A program made the position numbers and the translations under genes. Below are positions 18,426 through 27,894 of a stretch of 64,000 bases of DNA, in pieces (position 1 is the first letter of the stretch; each line of letters begins with the position of its first letter). The DNA is from Natribaculum luteum (GTDB lineage: Archaea > Halobacteriota > Halobacteria > Halobacteriales > Natrialbaceae): assembly GCF_023008545.1 (NCBI RefSeq), contig NZ_CP095397.1, forward strand, positions 2,232,001-2,296,000, in the 5' to 3' direction. The notes under the pieces are model-generated. The model was not told the DNA's origin, did no database searches, and worked only from the letters and a program-made list of their open reading frames with translations.

Positions 18426-19157
18426 TCACGCCGTCCGCGAGAACACGATGAAAAGCGACAGGGCGATGCCAGCGACGAGGGCGATAGTCGAGTGTTTCTT
18501 CTCGTGTGAACTCGCTTCGGGGAGCAGGTGGGACGCGGAGACGTAGAGCAGGACGCCCGCGACGAACCCGAGCATGAGCCCCAGTTCGCTCTCCCCCAGC
18601 CTGCTCACCAGCGGGTAGGCGACGAACGCCCCGATCGGCGTCGTCAGCGCGGCGACGAAAAACGCGTATATCGCTGCCGTTCGTTCCGTCACGTCCCCTT
18701 TTAACAGGACGAGATACGTGATGGCCCCTTCGGCGAACTCGTGGACGACCAGCCCGGTCCCCGCCAGGATGCCGGTCAGGAGGGAGATGCTGAAGGTGAC
18801 CGTGTACACCACCCCGTCGACCAGCGAGTGGATGCCGATCCCTTCCGCCGCCGTCACGCCGAACGCGAGCGTCTCCTGTCTGGTTCGATACCTGATTAGC
18901 TTGTTCGAGAAGAACATGAACAGAAATCCCACCAGCGCGCTGAATCCCGCGTTCGGACTGTTCGCCAGCGCGTTCGGTAGCGCGAGCAGCAACGGCGTCG
19001 AGACGAGGACGCCGGCGGCAAAACACATGAAGTAGGTGAGGTTTCGTTCCGCCCACTCTCGGTATCGGAAGATGGCGACGATTCCCGCGCTGTTCACGAG
19101 CGCTGCGACGAGGGCGAACCCCGCTATCCAGTAGAACTCAGTCGAAAACGCTACCAT
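18426..19157 (-). CDS. ZIP-family metal transporter
   Basis: This 243-residue membrane protein has about eight hydrophobic segments. The metal-binding helices are visible as HSLVDGVVYTVTFS (TM4) and VVHEFAEGAITYLVLL (TM5), the latter matching the family's HExxE pattern. The ASHLLPEASSHEKKH segment supplies a histidine-rich loop. ZIP proteins move zinc, iron or manganese into the cytosol, and the exact metal cannot be read. It converges on the PGF-CTERM gene, 55 bp away. Confidence 0.9.
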   Translation of the reverse strand: MVAFSTEFYWIAGFALVAALVNSAGIVAIFRYREWAERNLTYFMCFAAGVLVSTPLLLALPNALANSPNAGFSALVGFLFMFFSNKLIRYRTRQETLAFGVTAAEGIGIHSLVDGVVYTVTFSISLLTGILAGTGLVVHEFAEGAITYLVLLKGDVTERTAAIYAFFVAALTTPIGAFVAYPLVSRLGESELGLMLGFVAGVLLYVSASHLLPEASSHEKKHSTIALVAGIALSLFIVFSRTA

Positions 19158-19327
19158 GGCCGATCGTCCCTACGCTGCCCGTACACTGTGGACGAATCGT
19201 ACGACGACGGGAGAACACATAGTGGTACTGGCACTCGAGCATCTTCGGTCACTGCCGACAGAACCCGTCGGTCGACGTTACCGGGAAGAAACGGGAGACC
19301 GTGCAACGGACCAGACAGCCTCGTCGA

Positions 19328-19816
19328 CTAGTCGTCGGTGAGCGCCTCCTCGAGTGTCTCGAACTCGAAGTCGTTGATCGGACGCGGTTCGTCTTTGACG
19401 GTCGTGATCACGAACTTCGAACTGGTCCGTCGAATCTCGTCGATCGCTTCGTAGTCCTCGACGAGCGATTCGACCATCTGGCGGCTGGTTACGTGAGAGA
19501 TCACGACGAAGTCCGTATCTCCCATCGTGAAGTAGACCTGGTTGACACCCTCGATGTCGGCGAGTTTCTCGCCGACGCGATCGTGGTACCCTTCCTTGAA
19601 CTCCGCCCACACCTCGGAGATCAGCGTGATCGAGAGGCCGATCTTCTCGAGGTTCATGTCCATGATGTCGTTCTCTAAGATCCCTTCCTCTCGAAGCTGG
19701 TTGAGGCGATAGTGGATCGTCGACTTCGGGATACCAGTCGCCTCCTGGAGTTTGTCGGGGCTGTTGATTCCTTCCGCTGCGATCGCCTTGAGAATACGGA
19801 TGTCCTTTTCGTCCAT
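19328..19816 (-). CDS. Lrp/AsnC-family transcriptional regulator
   Basis: This 162-residue feast/famine regulator begins MDEKDIRILKAIAAEG. The winged helix-turn-helix recognition helix is PKSTIHYRLNQLREEG. The C-terminal RAM domain (about residues 65-150) includes VNQVYFTMGDTDFVVISHV. An open frame continues 67 codons upstream but lacks family sequence, so the ATG at 19816 is chosen. It lies downstream of the class III aminotransferase on the same strand with a 288-bp gap. By analogy with the second Lrp/aminotransferase pair at 30 kb it may regulate that enzyme. Confidence 0.92.
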   Translation of the reverse strand: MDEKDIRILKAIAAEGINSPDKLQEATGIPKSTIHYRLNQLREEGILENDIMDMNLEKIGLSITLISEVWAEFKEGYHDRVGEKLADIEGVNQVYFTMGDTDFVVISHVTSRQMVESLVEDYEAIDEIRRTSSKFVITTVKDEPRPINDFEFETLEEALTDD

Positions 19817-20104
19817 GTGTTGTACCTGTAACGACCTCGTTTCGGCGGCCGTGACCGTTCGTCCCGTGTACGCGTGCCGCGTCGCGTATACTCGAGTTCC
19901 CCCTCGAGAGAGTCTCCCGACCGATTTGGTGAGCGCATGGAAGTCGTCGGACTCGAGCGCACGAGTGACGACGTCAGTACGCGACACTGGTCGAGGGACA
20001 GTCATAATTCTTTCCAAGGATTCGATTACTGTCTAGAACAACAGAGATCGGTCGGACGAATGTCGACGGACGTCACTGTGGGAGACGAATGGTCGGACGA
20101 GCGT

Positions 20105-21469
20105 CTAGACCTGTTCTCGAATCGCGTCGGTGACGATCTCCATGCCGATTTCGGCCTGTTCTTGAGTCAGGACGAGCGGCGGGATCAGCCGGAGGACGTT
20201 CCCGCGGCGGCCGGCAGACCAGACGAGCACGCCGTGTTCGTAACAGTACTGCTGGACGTCTTTGACCAGTTCCTTCCCGGTTCGGTCGTCGTCGCCGGCG
20301 AGTTCCGCGCCGGTGAACATGCCGCGACCGCGCACGTCGACGAGGAGGTCCGTCTCGTCGCCGACCGCACGCAGTTGGTCGCGCATGTACTCGCCGACGT
20401 CTCGTGCGTGAGCGAGGAGGTCGTTGTCCTGGATGTACTCGATCGCGCGGACACCGCCGATCATCGCGGGTGCGTTCCCGCGGTAGGTGCCGACGTGACC
20501 ACCCGCATCCCACGTGTCGAGGTCCTCGTGGTACATCGTCCCCGACAGCGGCAGGCCGATGCCGCCGATCGCTTTGGCCATCGGCATCACGTCCGGGGTG
20601 ACGTCGTACAGGTCGCTTGCGAACCACTGGCCAGTTCGTCCAAATCCAGTCTGGATCTCGTCGACGATGAGTGGAATTCCGTTGTCGTTGGCGATCTCTT
20701 TCAGTCCCGGGAGGAATCCCTCTGGCGGCGTCACGATCCCGCCTTCGCCCTGAATCGGCTCGACCCAGATGCCGGCCGGGTTGGCCATGCCGCTGTAGGG
20801 ATCCTCGAGCAGTTCTCGGACGTTGTTCAGTGCCATCTCACGGGCCTCGTCGGGTGACACCCCCTGCTGCTGTGGGTAGGGGTAGGGAACGTGGTGGACG
20901 TTCGACAGCAGCGGTGCGTAGTCTTCTTTGTACTTCTTGCCGGCTGTGAGACTCAGCGCGCCCGCGCTCCCGCCGTGGTACGCGCCGCGGAAGGCGATGA
21001 GACCGTCGCCGCCGGTGTTGTACTTGGCGAGTTTGATCGTCGCCTCGATGGCGTCGCTGCCGGTCGGGCCACCGAAGACGACGCGGTTGTTGTCCGGCAG
21101 TGCTCCGGGTGCGATCTCGTTTAGCTTCTCGATGAGGTCGAGTCGCGCTTCCGTCGGAAAGTCGACGGTGTGGACGACCTTCTCGGTCTGTTCCTGGACC
21201 GCCTCGAGGACGTACGGATTCGAGTGGCCAACGTTCAGGACGCCGATACCGGCGAAAAAGTCGAGAAACGTGTTCCCGTCGGCGTCGCGCAGCGTCGCTC
21301 CCTTGGCCTCTTCGATCGCGATCGGGATCGTCTTCGGGTACGCGACGGCGTTGCTGTCGATCTCTCGCTGTCGCTCGAGTAACTCCTGGGAGTTCGGTCC
21401 GGGAATTTTCGTCTCGACGCGAGGTGCGTCGTCGAAGTGGATATCGGTTATCGGTTGCTGGTCGGCCAT
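20105..21469 (-). CDS. Class III PLP-dependent aminotransferase
   Basis: This 454-residue enzyme belongs to the GABA/ornithine aminotransferase fold group, which also includes archaeal amino-acid racemases. [15 protein letters not shown] and [17 protein letters not shown] bind the cofactor phosphate, [13 protein letters not shown] carries the PLP-ring aspartate and MAKAIGG holds the Schiff-base lysine K299. It could act on GABA, ornithine or 2,4-diaminobutyrate, or racemise a neutral amino acid; sequence alone does not decide. The promoter region before 21469 is AT-rich. The IS insertion lies only about 80 bp upstream, so it may affect expression. Confidence 0.9.
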   Translation of the reverse strand: MADQQPITDIHFDDAPRVETKIPGPNSQELLERQREIDSNAVAYPKTIPIAIEEAKGATLRDADGNTFLDFFAGIGVLNVGHSNPYVLEAVQEQTEKVVHTVDFPTEARLDLIEKLNEIAPGALPDNNRVVFGGPTGSDAIEATIKLAKYNTGGDGLIAFRGAYHGGSAGALSLTAGKKYKEDYAPLLSNVHHVPYPYPQQQGVSPDEAREMALNNVRELLEDPYSGMANPAGIWVEPIQGEGGIVTPPEGFLPGLKEIANDNGIPLIVDEIQTGFGRTGQWFASDLYDVTPDVMPMAKAIGGIGLPLSGTMYHEDLDTWDAGGHVGTYRGNAPAMIGGVRAIEYIQDNDLLAHARDVGEYMRDQLRAVGDETDLLVDVRGRGMFTGAELAGDDDRTGKELVKDVQQYCYEHGVLVWSAGRRGNVLRLIPPLVLTQEQAEIGMEIVTDAIREQV

Positions 21470-21541
21470 ACTCGAACGTAATCCCCTGTATTACAAATAT
21501 CTTGTTTATGGAGTTAAAACAGGGAAAACGCCTGAACTATA

Positions 21542-21550
21542 TCCTACTAT
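21542..21550 (+). repeat. Left copy of a 9-bp target-site duplication
   Basis: TCCTACTAT immediately precedes the left terminal inverted repeat and is repeated exactly after the right one (22499-22507). Confidence 0.85.
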
Positions 21551-22498
21551 CGCTCATCCCGATACATTGTAACATAGGAGTTTCTCGAACCAGCTATCTG
21601 GTTCATTGAGTTTCAGTTCAAGGAAATTGAGATACCGTTGGAGATGATGTTTTGAGACACCTCTGAACTTCGCCAGCCACTGGCGAAGGAAGCTGTGGCG
21701 GTTCTCACAGGTGTTCGTGTGGGCATCGCCGATGACGTAGGTGTCGGAGTGGGTGACAGCCAGATGGCCGTCCACCCCCTCCTTCTCCTCGATCTCGTCG
21801 TAGATTGTGTAATCATCGGTACAGAGATGACGCTTCCATCACCGTATTCACAGCGATGTCTTCTTCGCGGCGTCTTGGAGATCCTTGCAGACGAGAAACC
21901 GAACTCGTCCGTCATCCCGACGGACGAGTGTCAACACCGGTGGTTTGTCTGATTCGAATCGTCCTCGTCCCCTTTTTTTGAGTCCGCGCTTGCGCGGACT
22001 CTGATCCTCGTCTTCGATCCCTTTCTCACCAGCTGTTACGTAGATCTCGTCAGCTTCACAGACATCGTACAGCTCAAATTCATCGATCTCCCCGCTCACA
22101 TCCTGGACTTATGTGAACGAAGTTGAGAACAGCTTCGTAGTCTCGCCAAGGTCACGAGCGATCTGAGCGGTCGGCTCAGATCGCATCTCCTTGACGATAT
22201 AGAACATCTCTTCCAGTTCGAAGCGATGTTGGCCGAAGATCGTGTTTGTGAGGTCGTTGAAGTACGTCTCACACCCCTTGCACCAGTACTGCTGGGCGTC
22301 TTTTCCGGTTGTTCCGCGCTTGACAACGTCGTCACTCTCGCAATGGACACACGTCACCGTCTCGCCGAAGCGGGCGAGACGGAGACGTTCAAAGCACCGC
22401 TCACGTGGTGGAAGGAACACTTGCGCAGACTTCTCGTCCATCTTGGAAGACACTTGGAGAGTAAGGAAAATTGATGTTACGACTTATCGAGATGAGCG
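21551..22498 (-). mobile_element. IS1595-family insertion sequence (ISH4-like), decayed
   Basis: This 948-bp element is bounded by imperfect terminal inverted repeats. The left end CGCTCATCCCGATA.. TTGTAACAT (21551-21575) matches the reverse complement of the right end (22474-22498), with differences at about five positions in 25. A 9-bp direct duplication flanks it. The only gene is a broken transposase on the minus strand. The element is clearly AT-richer than its surroundings. The IS1595 family is inferred from the transposase's zinc ribbon and its C-terminal HTNTCENRHSFLRQWL signature. Confidence 0.88.
21554..22453 (-). pseudogene. Broken IS1595-type transposase
   Basis: Three open pieces lie in the same frame: 22109-22453 (zinc ribbon CVHCESD..CKGCETYFND and the LGETTK helix), 21848-22099 (EADEIYVTAGEKG, the first DDE-type aspartate region) and 21554-21775 (DAHTNTCENRHSFLRQWL). 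At each gap the expected sequence continues in another frame (VLNFVH near 22120; EDIAVNTVMEASSL near 21830-21860) and then returns. This implies pairs of compensating one-base indels rather than single stops. The protein is therefore inactive unless unusual recoding occurs. Confidence 0.85.
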
Positions 22499-22507
22499 TC
22501 CTACTAT
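22499..22507 (+). repeat. Right copy of the 9-bp target-site duplication
   Basis: TCCTACTAT follows the right inverted repeat and is identical to 21542-21550. Confidence 0.85.
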
Positions 22508-22842
22508 TTGGTGGTGTCTTCTACTATCGGACAATTCGTCGTTCCGTCGTCGACCGGAGCCGCGACCCGACACTCGATCAGAGCTGGATCCGAATTGCGA
22601 TCTGTCGTTCATAATCCTAATTATTTATTCGTACGTTGACTTCTGCCCTAATTCTTAATACCTCTTGAGAGTGATCTTCGGAAGATGCTCGATTACGTCG
22701 ATCTGGTGGTGTCCCTCTCGCAAGAGAACCGAGCCGTCCAGCATACTGCCCGGGAGCGTCCCGACGCCGACGAACGGACGTCCGGCGTCTCGAGGTCGCC
22801 TCCGGGTGAGAACCGTATCGCTACTCCTGCTCTCGCGTCACG
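22508..22842. other. Intergenic region between the IS and the CoA-transferase gene
   Basis: These 335 bp contain an AT-rich patch (about 22608-22675, ATAATCCTAATTATTTATTC) that may hold a promoter. A 43-codon open frame at 22685 shows no conserved feature and is not called as a gene. Confidence 0.45.
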
Positions 22843-24069
22843 ATGACGGGCGAAGCACGAACCCCCGACACGGAGACGGGACCGCTCGAGGGGGTCACGG
22901 TTCTCGACGCCTCGCGGGTGCTCGTCGGCCCGTTCTGTACGATGCAACTCGGCGATCTCGGTGCGGAGGTAATCAAGGTCGAACGACCCGACGGCGGTGA
23001 TCAGACGCGAGCGTGGCATCCTCCGACGTACGGAGACAGCGACGAGAGCGCCTACTACGTAAGCGTCAACCGGAACAAGCGGTCGATGACGCTCGATCTC
23101 TCGACCGACGAGGGGCGCGAGGTGTTCCGACAGCTCGCCGCCGAGGCGGACGTTCTCGTCGAGAACTTCCGCGTCGGGAAGATGGAAGAGTGGAGACTCG
23201 ACTTCGAGACGCTGTCGGCGGATAATCCCGGTCTCATCTACTGTTCGCTGTCGGGGTACGGCGAGTGGGGACCCCACAGCGACCGGCCGGCCTACGACAT
23301 CATCATGCAGGCCGAAGGCGGGCTAATGAGCATCACCGGCGAGGAAGACGGCCCGCCAGTCCGCGTCGGCGTCGCGATCGCCGACATCGGCGCCGGCATG
23401 TACGCCACGCAGGCGATTCTCTCGGCGCTTCTCTATCGCGAACTCGGCGACGGGACCGGACAGAAGATCGACGTCAGCCTGCTCGACGGCCAGGTCGCCT
23501 GGATGTCGTACATGGCCTCGTACTACTTCGCGACTGGCGACCCGCCGGGGCGAATGGGCAGCAAACACCCGACGATCGCCCCCTATCAGGCCGTCCCGAC
23601 CGCCGACGGCTACGTCGTCGTCGCCGTCGCCTCCGAGCACATCTGGCCGCAGTTCTGTGCCGCACTCGAGCGCGAGGACCTCGTCGACGACGACCGATTC
23701 GCCACCAACGCCGACCGCGTCGAGAACCGCGCCGAACTCGACGCAATTCTCGAGTCGGAACTGAGCGACCGGTCGACGGCCGACGTCCTCGAGCGGTTCG
23801 ACGCACACGACGTACCGGCCAGCGACGTCAAAGATATGGAAGACGTCTTCGAAAACCCGCAGGTTCGAGCACGGGGAATGCACGAGACGGTCGAACACCC
23901 GTCCGCGGGGGCGATCGAGATGGCCGGCAGCCCCATGCACTTCTCGCACACTACGACGACCGTGGACCAGCATCCACCGGAGCTCGGCGAACACACCCAC
24001 GAGATCCTCGCAGAGGTGGGATACACCGAAGCCGAGATTGGAGAACTCGAGAACGACGGCGTGATCTGA
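22843..24069 (+). CDS. Family III CoA-transferase (CaiB/BaiF type)
   Basis: This 408-residue enzyme transfers CoA between carboxylates, usually from an acyl-CoA donor to a carnitine-, oxalate-, mesaconate- or aromatic-type acceptor. GVTVLDASRVLVGPFCTMQLGDLGAEVIKVE is the family's N-terminal Rossmann part. LGRN-like VSVNRNKRSMTLDL and the catalytic aspartate region DVLVENFRVGKMEEW follow, then YDIIMQAEGGLMSITG. It is followed 178 bp later by an APC amino-acid permease on the same strand. No partner dehydrogenase is adjacent, so the substrate is open. Confidence 0.92.
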   Translation: MTGEARTPDTETGPLEGVTVLDASRVLVGPFCTMQLGDLGAEVIKVERPDGGDQTRAWHPPTYGDSDESAYYVSVNRNKRSMTLDLSTDEGREVFRQLAAEADVLVENFRVGKMEEWRLDFETLSADNPGLIYCSLSGYGEWGPHSDRPAYDIIMQAEGGLMSITGEEDGPPVRVGVAIADIGAGMYATQAILSALLYRELGDGTGQKIDVSLLDGQVAWMSYMASYYFATGDPPGRMGSKHPTIAPYQAVPTADGYVVVAVASEHIWPQFCAALEREDLVDDDRFATNADRVENRAELDAILESELSDRSTADVLERFDAHDVPASDVKDMEDVFENPQVRARGMHETVEHPSAGAIEMAGSPMHFSHTTTTVDQHPPELGEHTHEILAEVGYTEAEIGELENDGVI

Positions 24070-24217
24070 CGCTCTGGTCGAACTACTTCCATTCGAGACG
24101 GTTACGATCGCTATACGTCCAGTTCACCTGCCGTGGCTGTCGACACGCTAACGTGAAATATTGTGTGATATGTCGGACTACGTTCGAATACTTCTCTGAT
24201 TTTCGAATATAGTTAGA

Positions 24218-24223
24218 TTTATA
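24218..24223 (+). promoter_or_regulatory. TATA box for the APC permease
   Basis: TTTATA lies 25-30 nt upstream of the ATG at 24248, within an AT-rich patch, consistent with an independent leaderless transcript. Confidence 0.5.
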
Positions 24224-24247
24224 GCCCATGATAAGAACTCTCGACCC

Positions 24248-25651
24248 ATGGATCACGAGACAACGAATAGCAAGTTCGAACGTGTTCTGACGAAGCGTGA
24301 CGTCTTCGTCCTGGCGTTCGGTGCGATGATCGGATGGGGATGGATCATTCAGACAGGATACTGGGTCAACGAGGGTGGTGTCCTCGGATCGATCCTCGCG
24401 TTCGTCCTCGGTGGCGTGATGGTTTCAGTCGTCGGGCTGATTTACGGTGAACTCGCGTCGGCGATGCCGTTCGTCGGCGGCGAACACGTGTACAGCCTCC
24501 GGGCTCTTGGCCCCATCGGGTCGTTCGTGTGCACGTGGGCGCTCGTGCTCGGCTACGTCGGCGTCGTCGTCTTCGAGGTCGTCGCGTTGCCGTCGGCACT
24601 TGCGTACGTCGTCCCCGGCTTCAACGCCATCGAACTCTGGACGGTCGCCGGCCAGCCGGTCTACGCAACGTGGGTCCTCGTCGGCGCGATCGGTGCCATC
24701 GTGATGACGTTCCTCAACTACCGCGGCGTGCGGCCTGCAGCGCAGTTCCAGACGATCCTGGCGCTCGTCATTGGACTGGCGGGCGTCACGCTCGCGATCG
24801 GTGCCGTGGCGAACGGACAGTCGCCGTCGACGCCGCCGTTTGCCGGCGCCGGGATGGCGGGCGTGTTCACGGTCGCTATCATGACGCCGTTCATGTTCGT
24901 CGGCTTCGACGTCATCCCGCAGGCGGCAGGTGAAGCCGACGTCTCGCCGAAGCTCCTCGGCCTCCTCATTCCGGCGTCGGTCACGCTGGCCGCCCTCTTT
25001 TACATCGCCGTCATCTGGGCGTCCGGACAGGCGATGCCCGGTTCGGAACTCGTCGAGAGTTCGCTGCCGGCCGCGTCGGCGATGGCAGCGATCTTCGACA
25101 GCCAGACTATCGGCCGCATCATGGCGATCGCTGGCATCGCGGGCATTCTCACGAGCTGGAACTCGTTCCTGCTCGGCGCTAGCCGTGCCATCTACGCGCT
25201 CGCCGACTCCGGCATGCTCCCCGAGCAGCTGAGCACGCTCCACGCCGAGCACAACACGCCCTCGAGCGCACTGGCCCTCATCGGCGGCCTCTCGATCTTC
25301 TCGCCGCTTTTCGGCGAACAGATGCTGATCTGGATCGTCAACGCGGGCGGGTTCGGCCTCGTCGTCGCGTGGGTGCTCGTCGTCATCTCCTTCCTGGTGC
25401 TTCGCTACCGCGAACCGGAGATGGACCGACCGCTCAAACTCCCATTCGGTTACGGGTTCGGTGCCATTGCACTCGTCCTGACGACGTTCTTCGTCGGCCT
25501 CTACCTGCCGGGCGCGCCGTCGGCGCTCTCGTGGCCACACGAGTGGGGCATCATCCTCTTCTGGGTCGTCCTCGGCGTCGCGATGTACGCCATCTCCGGC
25601 TCGTCGTCGGCGTCCACGTCGCTCGAGGCGGACGCTGAGGAACTCGACTAG
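24248..25651 (+). CDS. APC-superfamily amino acid permease
   Basis: This 467-residue membrane protein has about twelve hydrophobic segments. The first has the APC glycine motif FGAMIGWGWIIQTG, and the sixth region GFDVIPQAAGE matches the substrate-coupled part of the fold. The C-terminal tail is short and acidic. It resembles amino-acid/polyamine:proton symporters. It has its own promoter and follows the CoA-transferase gene. A T-run (GCGCTTTTTCC at 25672-25682) 20-30 bp past its stop is a plausible terminator shared with the convergent BtpA gene. The substrate is unknown. Confidence 0.9.
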   Translation: MDHETTNSKFERVLTKRDVFVLAFGAMIGWGWIIQTGYWVNEGGVLGSILAFVLGGVMVSVVGLIYGELASAMPFVGGEHVYSLRALGPIGSFVCTWALVLGYVGVVVFEVVALPSALAYVVPGFNAIELWTVAGQPVYATWVLVGAIGAIVMTFLNYRGVRPAAQFQTILALVIGLAGVTLAIGAVANGQSPSTPPFAGAGMAGVFTVAIMTPFMFVGFDVIPQAAGEADVSPKLLGLLIPASVTLAALFYIAVIWASGQAMPGSELVESSLPAASAMAAIFDSQTIGRIMAIAGIAGILTSWNSFLLGASRAIYALADSGMLPEQLSTLHAEHNTPSSALALIGGLSIFSPLFGEQMLIWIVNAGGFGLVVAWVLVVISFLVLRYREPEMDRPLKLPFGYGFGAIALVLTTFFVGLYLPGAPSALSWPHEWGIILFWVVLGVAMYAISGSSSASTSLEADAEELD

Positions 25652-25671
25652 GGGCGAATCGCCGTCGAAAC

Positions 25672-25682
25672 GCGCTTTTTCC
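25672..25682 (+). terminator. T-run after the APC permease gene
   Basis: GCGCTTTTTCC lies between two convergent genes and contains five consecutive T residues, the usual archaeal intrinsic termination signal. Confidence 0.4.
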
Positions 25683-25755
25683 CTCGACTCGCGGCGTCGG
25701 TCGCCAGTCGAGGTAATTTCGAACGCGACCGGCGACGGTCGCTCGAACGACCAGC

Positions 25756-26571
25756 CTACCGTGAGCGGTCTGCCGCCGCCACGAACCGCTCGACGCGCTC
25801 TCGAGCGACTGGCGCGGTCGTCTCGCCGTCACGTTTGAGCGCAGTGCCGACGATCACGCCGTCGGCCCCGGCGTCGAACGCGTCCCCGACGGCGGACGCC
25901 GTCACGCCGCTGCCGACGAAGACGGGCGGGGAGCGCTCGAGTCCGTCGACGACGGCCGCGACGCGTTCGACGTCCACAAGCGCCGTCTGCTCGCCGGTTC
26001 CACGTCCCGAGACGATCACGCCGTCCGCACGGCCACGCTCGAGGGTCTCCCGGGTCGCCCGCTCGAGGTCGACGTCGCCCATCGGCGTCGCGTGTTTGAC
26101 GTGGACGTCGGCGAGGACGGCGACGTCGGCCTCGAGTCGGTCCCGGTGCCTGAGCGTCTCGTGGGCTCTCCCCTCGAGGACGCCCTGGTCGGTGACGGCC
26201 GCCCCGACGTGGACGTTCACGCGGACGAACGCGGCTCCTGCTGCGGCAGCGATCGACAGCGCCGCGCTCGCGTCGTTTCGCAGGACGTTGATCCCGACGG
26301 GTACGTCCACCCCGTTGGTCAGCGCGGTCGCCAGCGACGCCATCTCGGCGACGGTCGATTTCGGCACGTCGTCGGGATAGAACGGTGCGTCGCCGAAGTT
26401 CTCGAGTAACACGCCGTCGACGCCGCCGTCGGCGAGGGCGGTCGCGTCCGCGAGCATCCGTTCGCGGATCGCGTCGCGGTCGCCGTCGAATCCCGGGGAG
26501 TCGGGCAGCGGTGGCAGGTGAATCATGCCGACGACGGGTCGATCGACGTCGAACGTCTCGGAGAGAATCAT
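25756..26571 (-). CDS. BtpA/SgcQ-family TIM-barrel protein
   Basis: This 271-residue protein starts at MILSETFDVDRPVVGMIHLP. The VGMIHLPPLP and GVDGVLLENFGDAPFYP segments are hallmarks of the BtpA family. The C-terminal GADGVIVGTALKRDG is a phosphate-binding loop of TIM-barrel enzymes. In cyanobacteria BtpA stabilises photosystem I, but archaeal members are thought to act on a phosphorylated nucleoside or sugar. Upstream in-frame codons to 26949 have no family sequence and are not included. The oxidoreductase gene is divergent, 118 bp away. Confidence 0.88.
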   Translation of the reverse strand: MILSETFDVDRPVVGMIHLPPLPDSPGFDGDRDAIRERMLADATALADGGVDGVLLENFGDAPFYPDDVPKSTVAEMASLATALTNGVDVPVGINVLRNDASAALSIAAAAGAAFVRVNVHVGAAVTDQGVLEGRAHETLRHRDRLEADVAVLADVHVKHATPMGDVDLERATRETLERGRADGVIVSGRGTGEQTALVDVERVAAVVDGLERSPPVFVGSGVTASAVGDAFDAGADGVIVGTALKRDGETTAPVARERVERFVAAADRSR

Positions 26572-26689
26572 ACCCTGTGCTCGGATGCGAGCGGTGTTAA
26601 GAACGGGTGTCCGGAGCCACGCGAGCGTGGCCCCGGCAAAGCCGTCGTCATTCGGCGCGGCTTTCCCTTCCTGGCTACTAGCTGTGACG

Positions 26690-27772
26690 ATGACAGCGCT
26701 GTTTTCGACGCTCGAGTTGCGCGATCTCGTGGTACCGAATCGACTCGCGGTCTCGCCGATGTGCCAGTACTCCTGTGAACGCGACGGACTGGCGACCGAG
26801 TGGCACCGCGTCCACCTCGGCAGTCGCGCCGTCGGCGGTGCGGGGATCGTGATGACCGAGGCGACCGCCGTCGAACCGCGCGGGCGCATCTCGGCGCACG
26901 ACCTCGGAATCTGGAGCGACGAGCACGCCGAGGCGCTCGAGCCGATCACCGAGTTCGTCCGCGAGCAAGGTGGCGTCCCGGGAATCCAGCTCGCCCACGC
27001 GGGTCACAAGGCGAGCAAGAGCCGTCCGTGGGAGGGCAACGAACCGATCCAGCCCGACGACGGCGGCTGGGAGGTCCGCTCGCCGTCGCCCGACGCGTAC
27101 CCGTTCGACGGCGACCCGCCGGCAATGTGTGAGATGGGCCGCGACGACGTCGAGACGGTGATCGAGGCGTTCCGAACTGCCGCAAAGCGGTCGCTCGAGG
27201 CCGGCTTCGAGATCGCGGAGGTCCACGCTGCCCACGGCTACCTGCTCCACGAGTTCCTCTCGCCCGTCACGAACCGCCGCGAGGACGAGTACGGTGGGAG
27301 TTTCGAGAACCGAACGCGGATCGTCCGCGAGGTTACGGCGACCGTTCGCGACGTCTGGCCCGACGAGAAACCCGTCTTCGTCCGCATCTCGGGGACCGAC
27401 TGGCTCCCCGAACGGGAGTCGTGGACGCTCGAGCAGTCCGTCAGGCTCGCCCGCGACCTCGAATCGCTCGGCGCAGACCTGATCGACGTGAGTTCGGGCG
27501 GGCTCCACCCCGACCAGCAGGTTCCGGCGGGGCCGAACTACCAGGTGCCGCTGGCCGAGAAGATCCACGACGAGACCGACCTTGCGGTGGGGACCGTCGG
27601 CGGCATCACCGAACCCGAACAGGCCGACGCGCTCGTTCGCAACGACCGGGCAGACCTCGTCCTCGTCGGACGGGAGTTCCTCCGCGATCCGTACTTCGGC
27701 CTGCGCGCGGCGGACGACCTCGACGGCGACCGCGAGTGGCCGATCCAGTACCGTCGAGCGGTCCAGAAGTGA
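26690..27772 (+). CDS. NADH:flavin oxidoreductase (old yellow enzyme family)
   Basis: This 360-residue FMN-dependent TIM-barrel enzyme is of the YqjM-like class. NRLAVSPMCQYSCERDGL is the N-terminal segment with the redox-sensing cysteine, IQLAHAGHKA supplies the histidines that bind the carbonyl of the substrate, and HAAHGYLLHEFLSP and VGREFLRDPYFGLRAA close the barrel. Such enzymes reduce activated C=C bonds of enones or nitro compounds with NADPH. The ATG at 26690 gives the conserved start, while 55 upstream in-frame codons lack family sequence. Confidence 0.93.
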   Translation: MTALFSTLELRDLVVPNRLAVSPMCQYSCERDGLATEWHRVHLGSRAVGGAGIVMTEATAVEPRGRISAHDLGIWSDEHAEALEPITEFVREQGGVPGIQLAHAGHKASKSRPWEGNEPIQPDDGGWEVRSPSPDAYPFDGDPPAMCEMGRDDVETVIEAFRTAAKRSLEAGFEIAEVHAAHGYLLHEFLSPVTNRREDEYGGSFENRTRIVREVTATVRDVWPDEKPVFVRISGTDWLPERESWTLEQSVRLARDLESLGADLIDVSSGGLHPDQQVPAGPNYQVPLAEKIHDETDLAVGTVGGITEPEQADALVRNDRADLVLVGREFLRDPYFGLRAADDLDGDREWPIQYRRAVQK

Positions 27773-27894
27773 CGACCGTGGCTGGATACTTATCGTAGCC
27801 ACTGACAGTCGTTGCACGCCTGCTCGCGACTCGGCGTCAGTACTGGCCGCGCCGCTGCGAGCAGTGTGTAACTCGTTTCAGTTGTCACTATAGA

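Noticed and set aside
19156-19341. 61-codon frame between the ZIP transporter and Lrp genes
   Set aside because: Basic, Thr/Arg-rich, overlaps the end of the Lrp gene and has no family pattern.
22685-22816. 43-codon frame before the CoA-transferase gene (MLDYVDLVVSLSQ..)
   Set aside because: No conserved feature, unusual composition and no clear promoter; probably chance.
24070-24212. CxxC-x7-CxxC pattern (TCRGCRHANVKYCVICRTTF) after the CoA-transferase gene
   Set aside because: Looks like a zinc ribbon, but there is no start codon in frame; it is the tail of a shadow frame of the upstream gene.
27773-27894. Possible further palindromic element after the old yellow enzyme gene
   Set aside because: It lacks TGATAC at the stop and has no clear matching arms.
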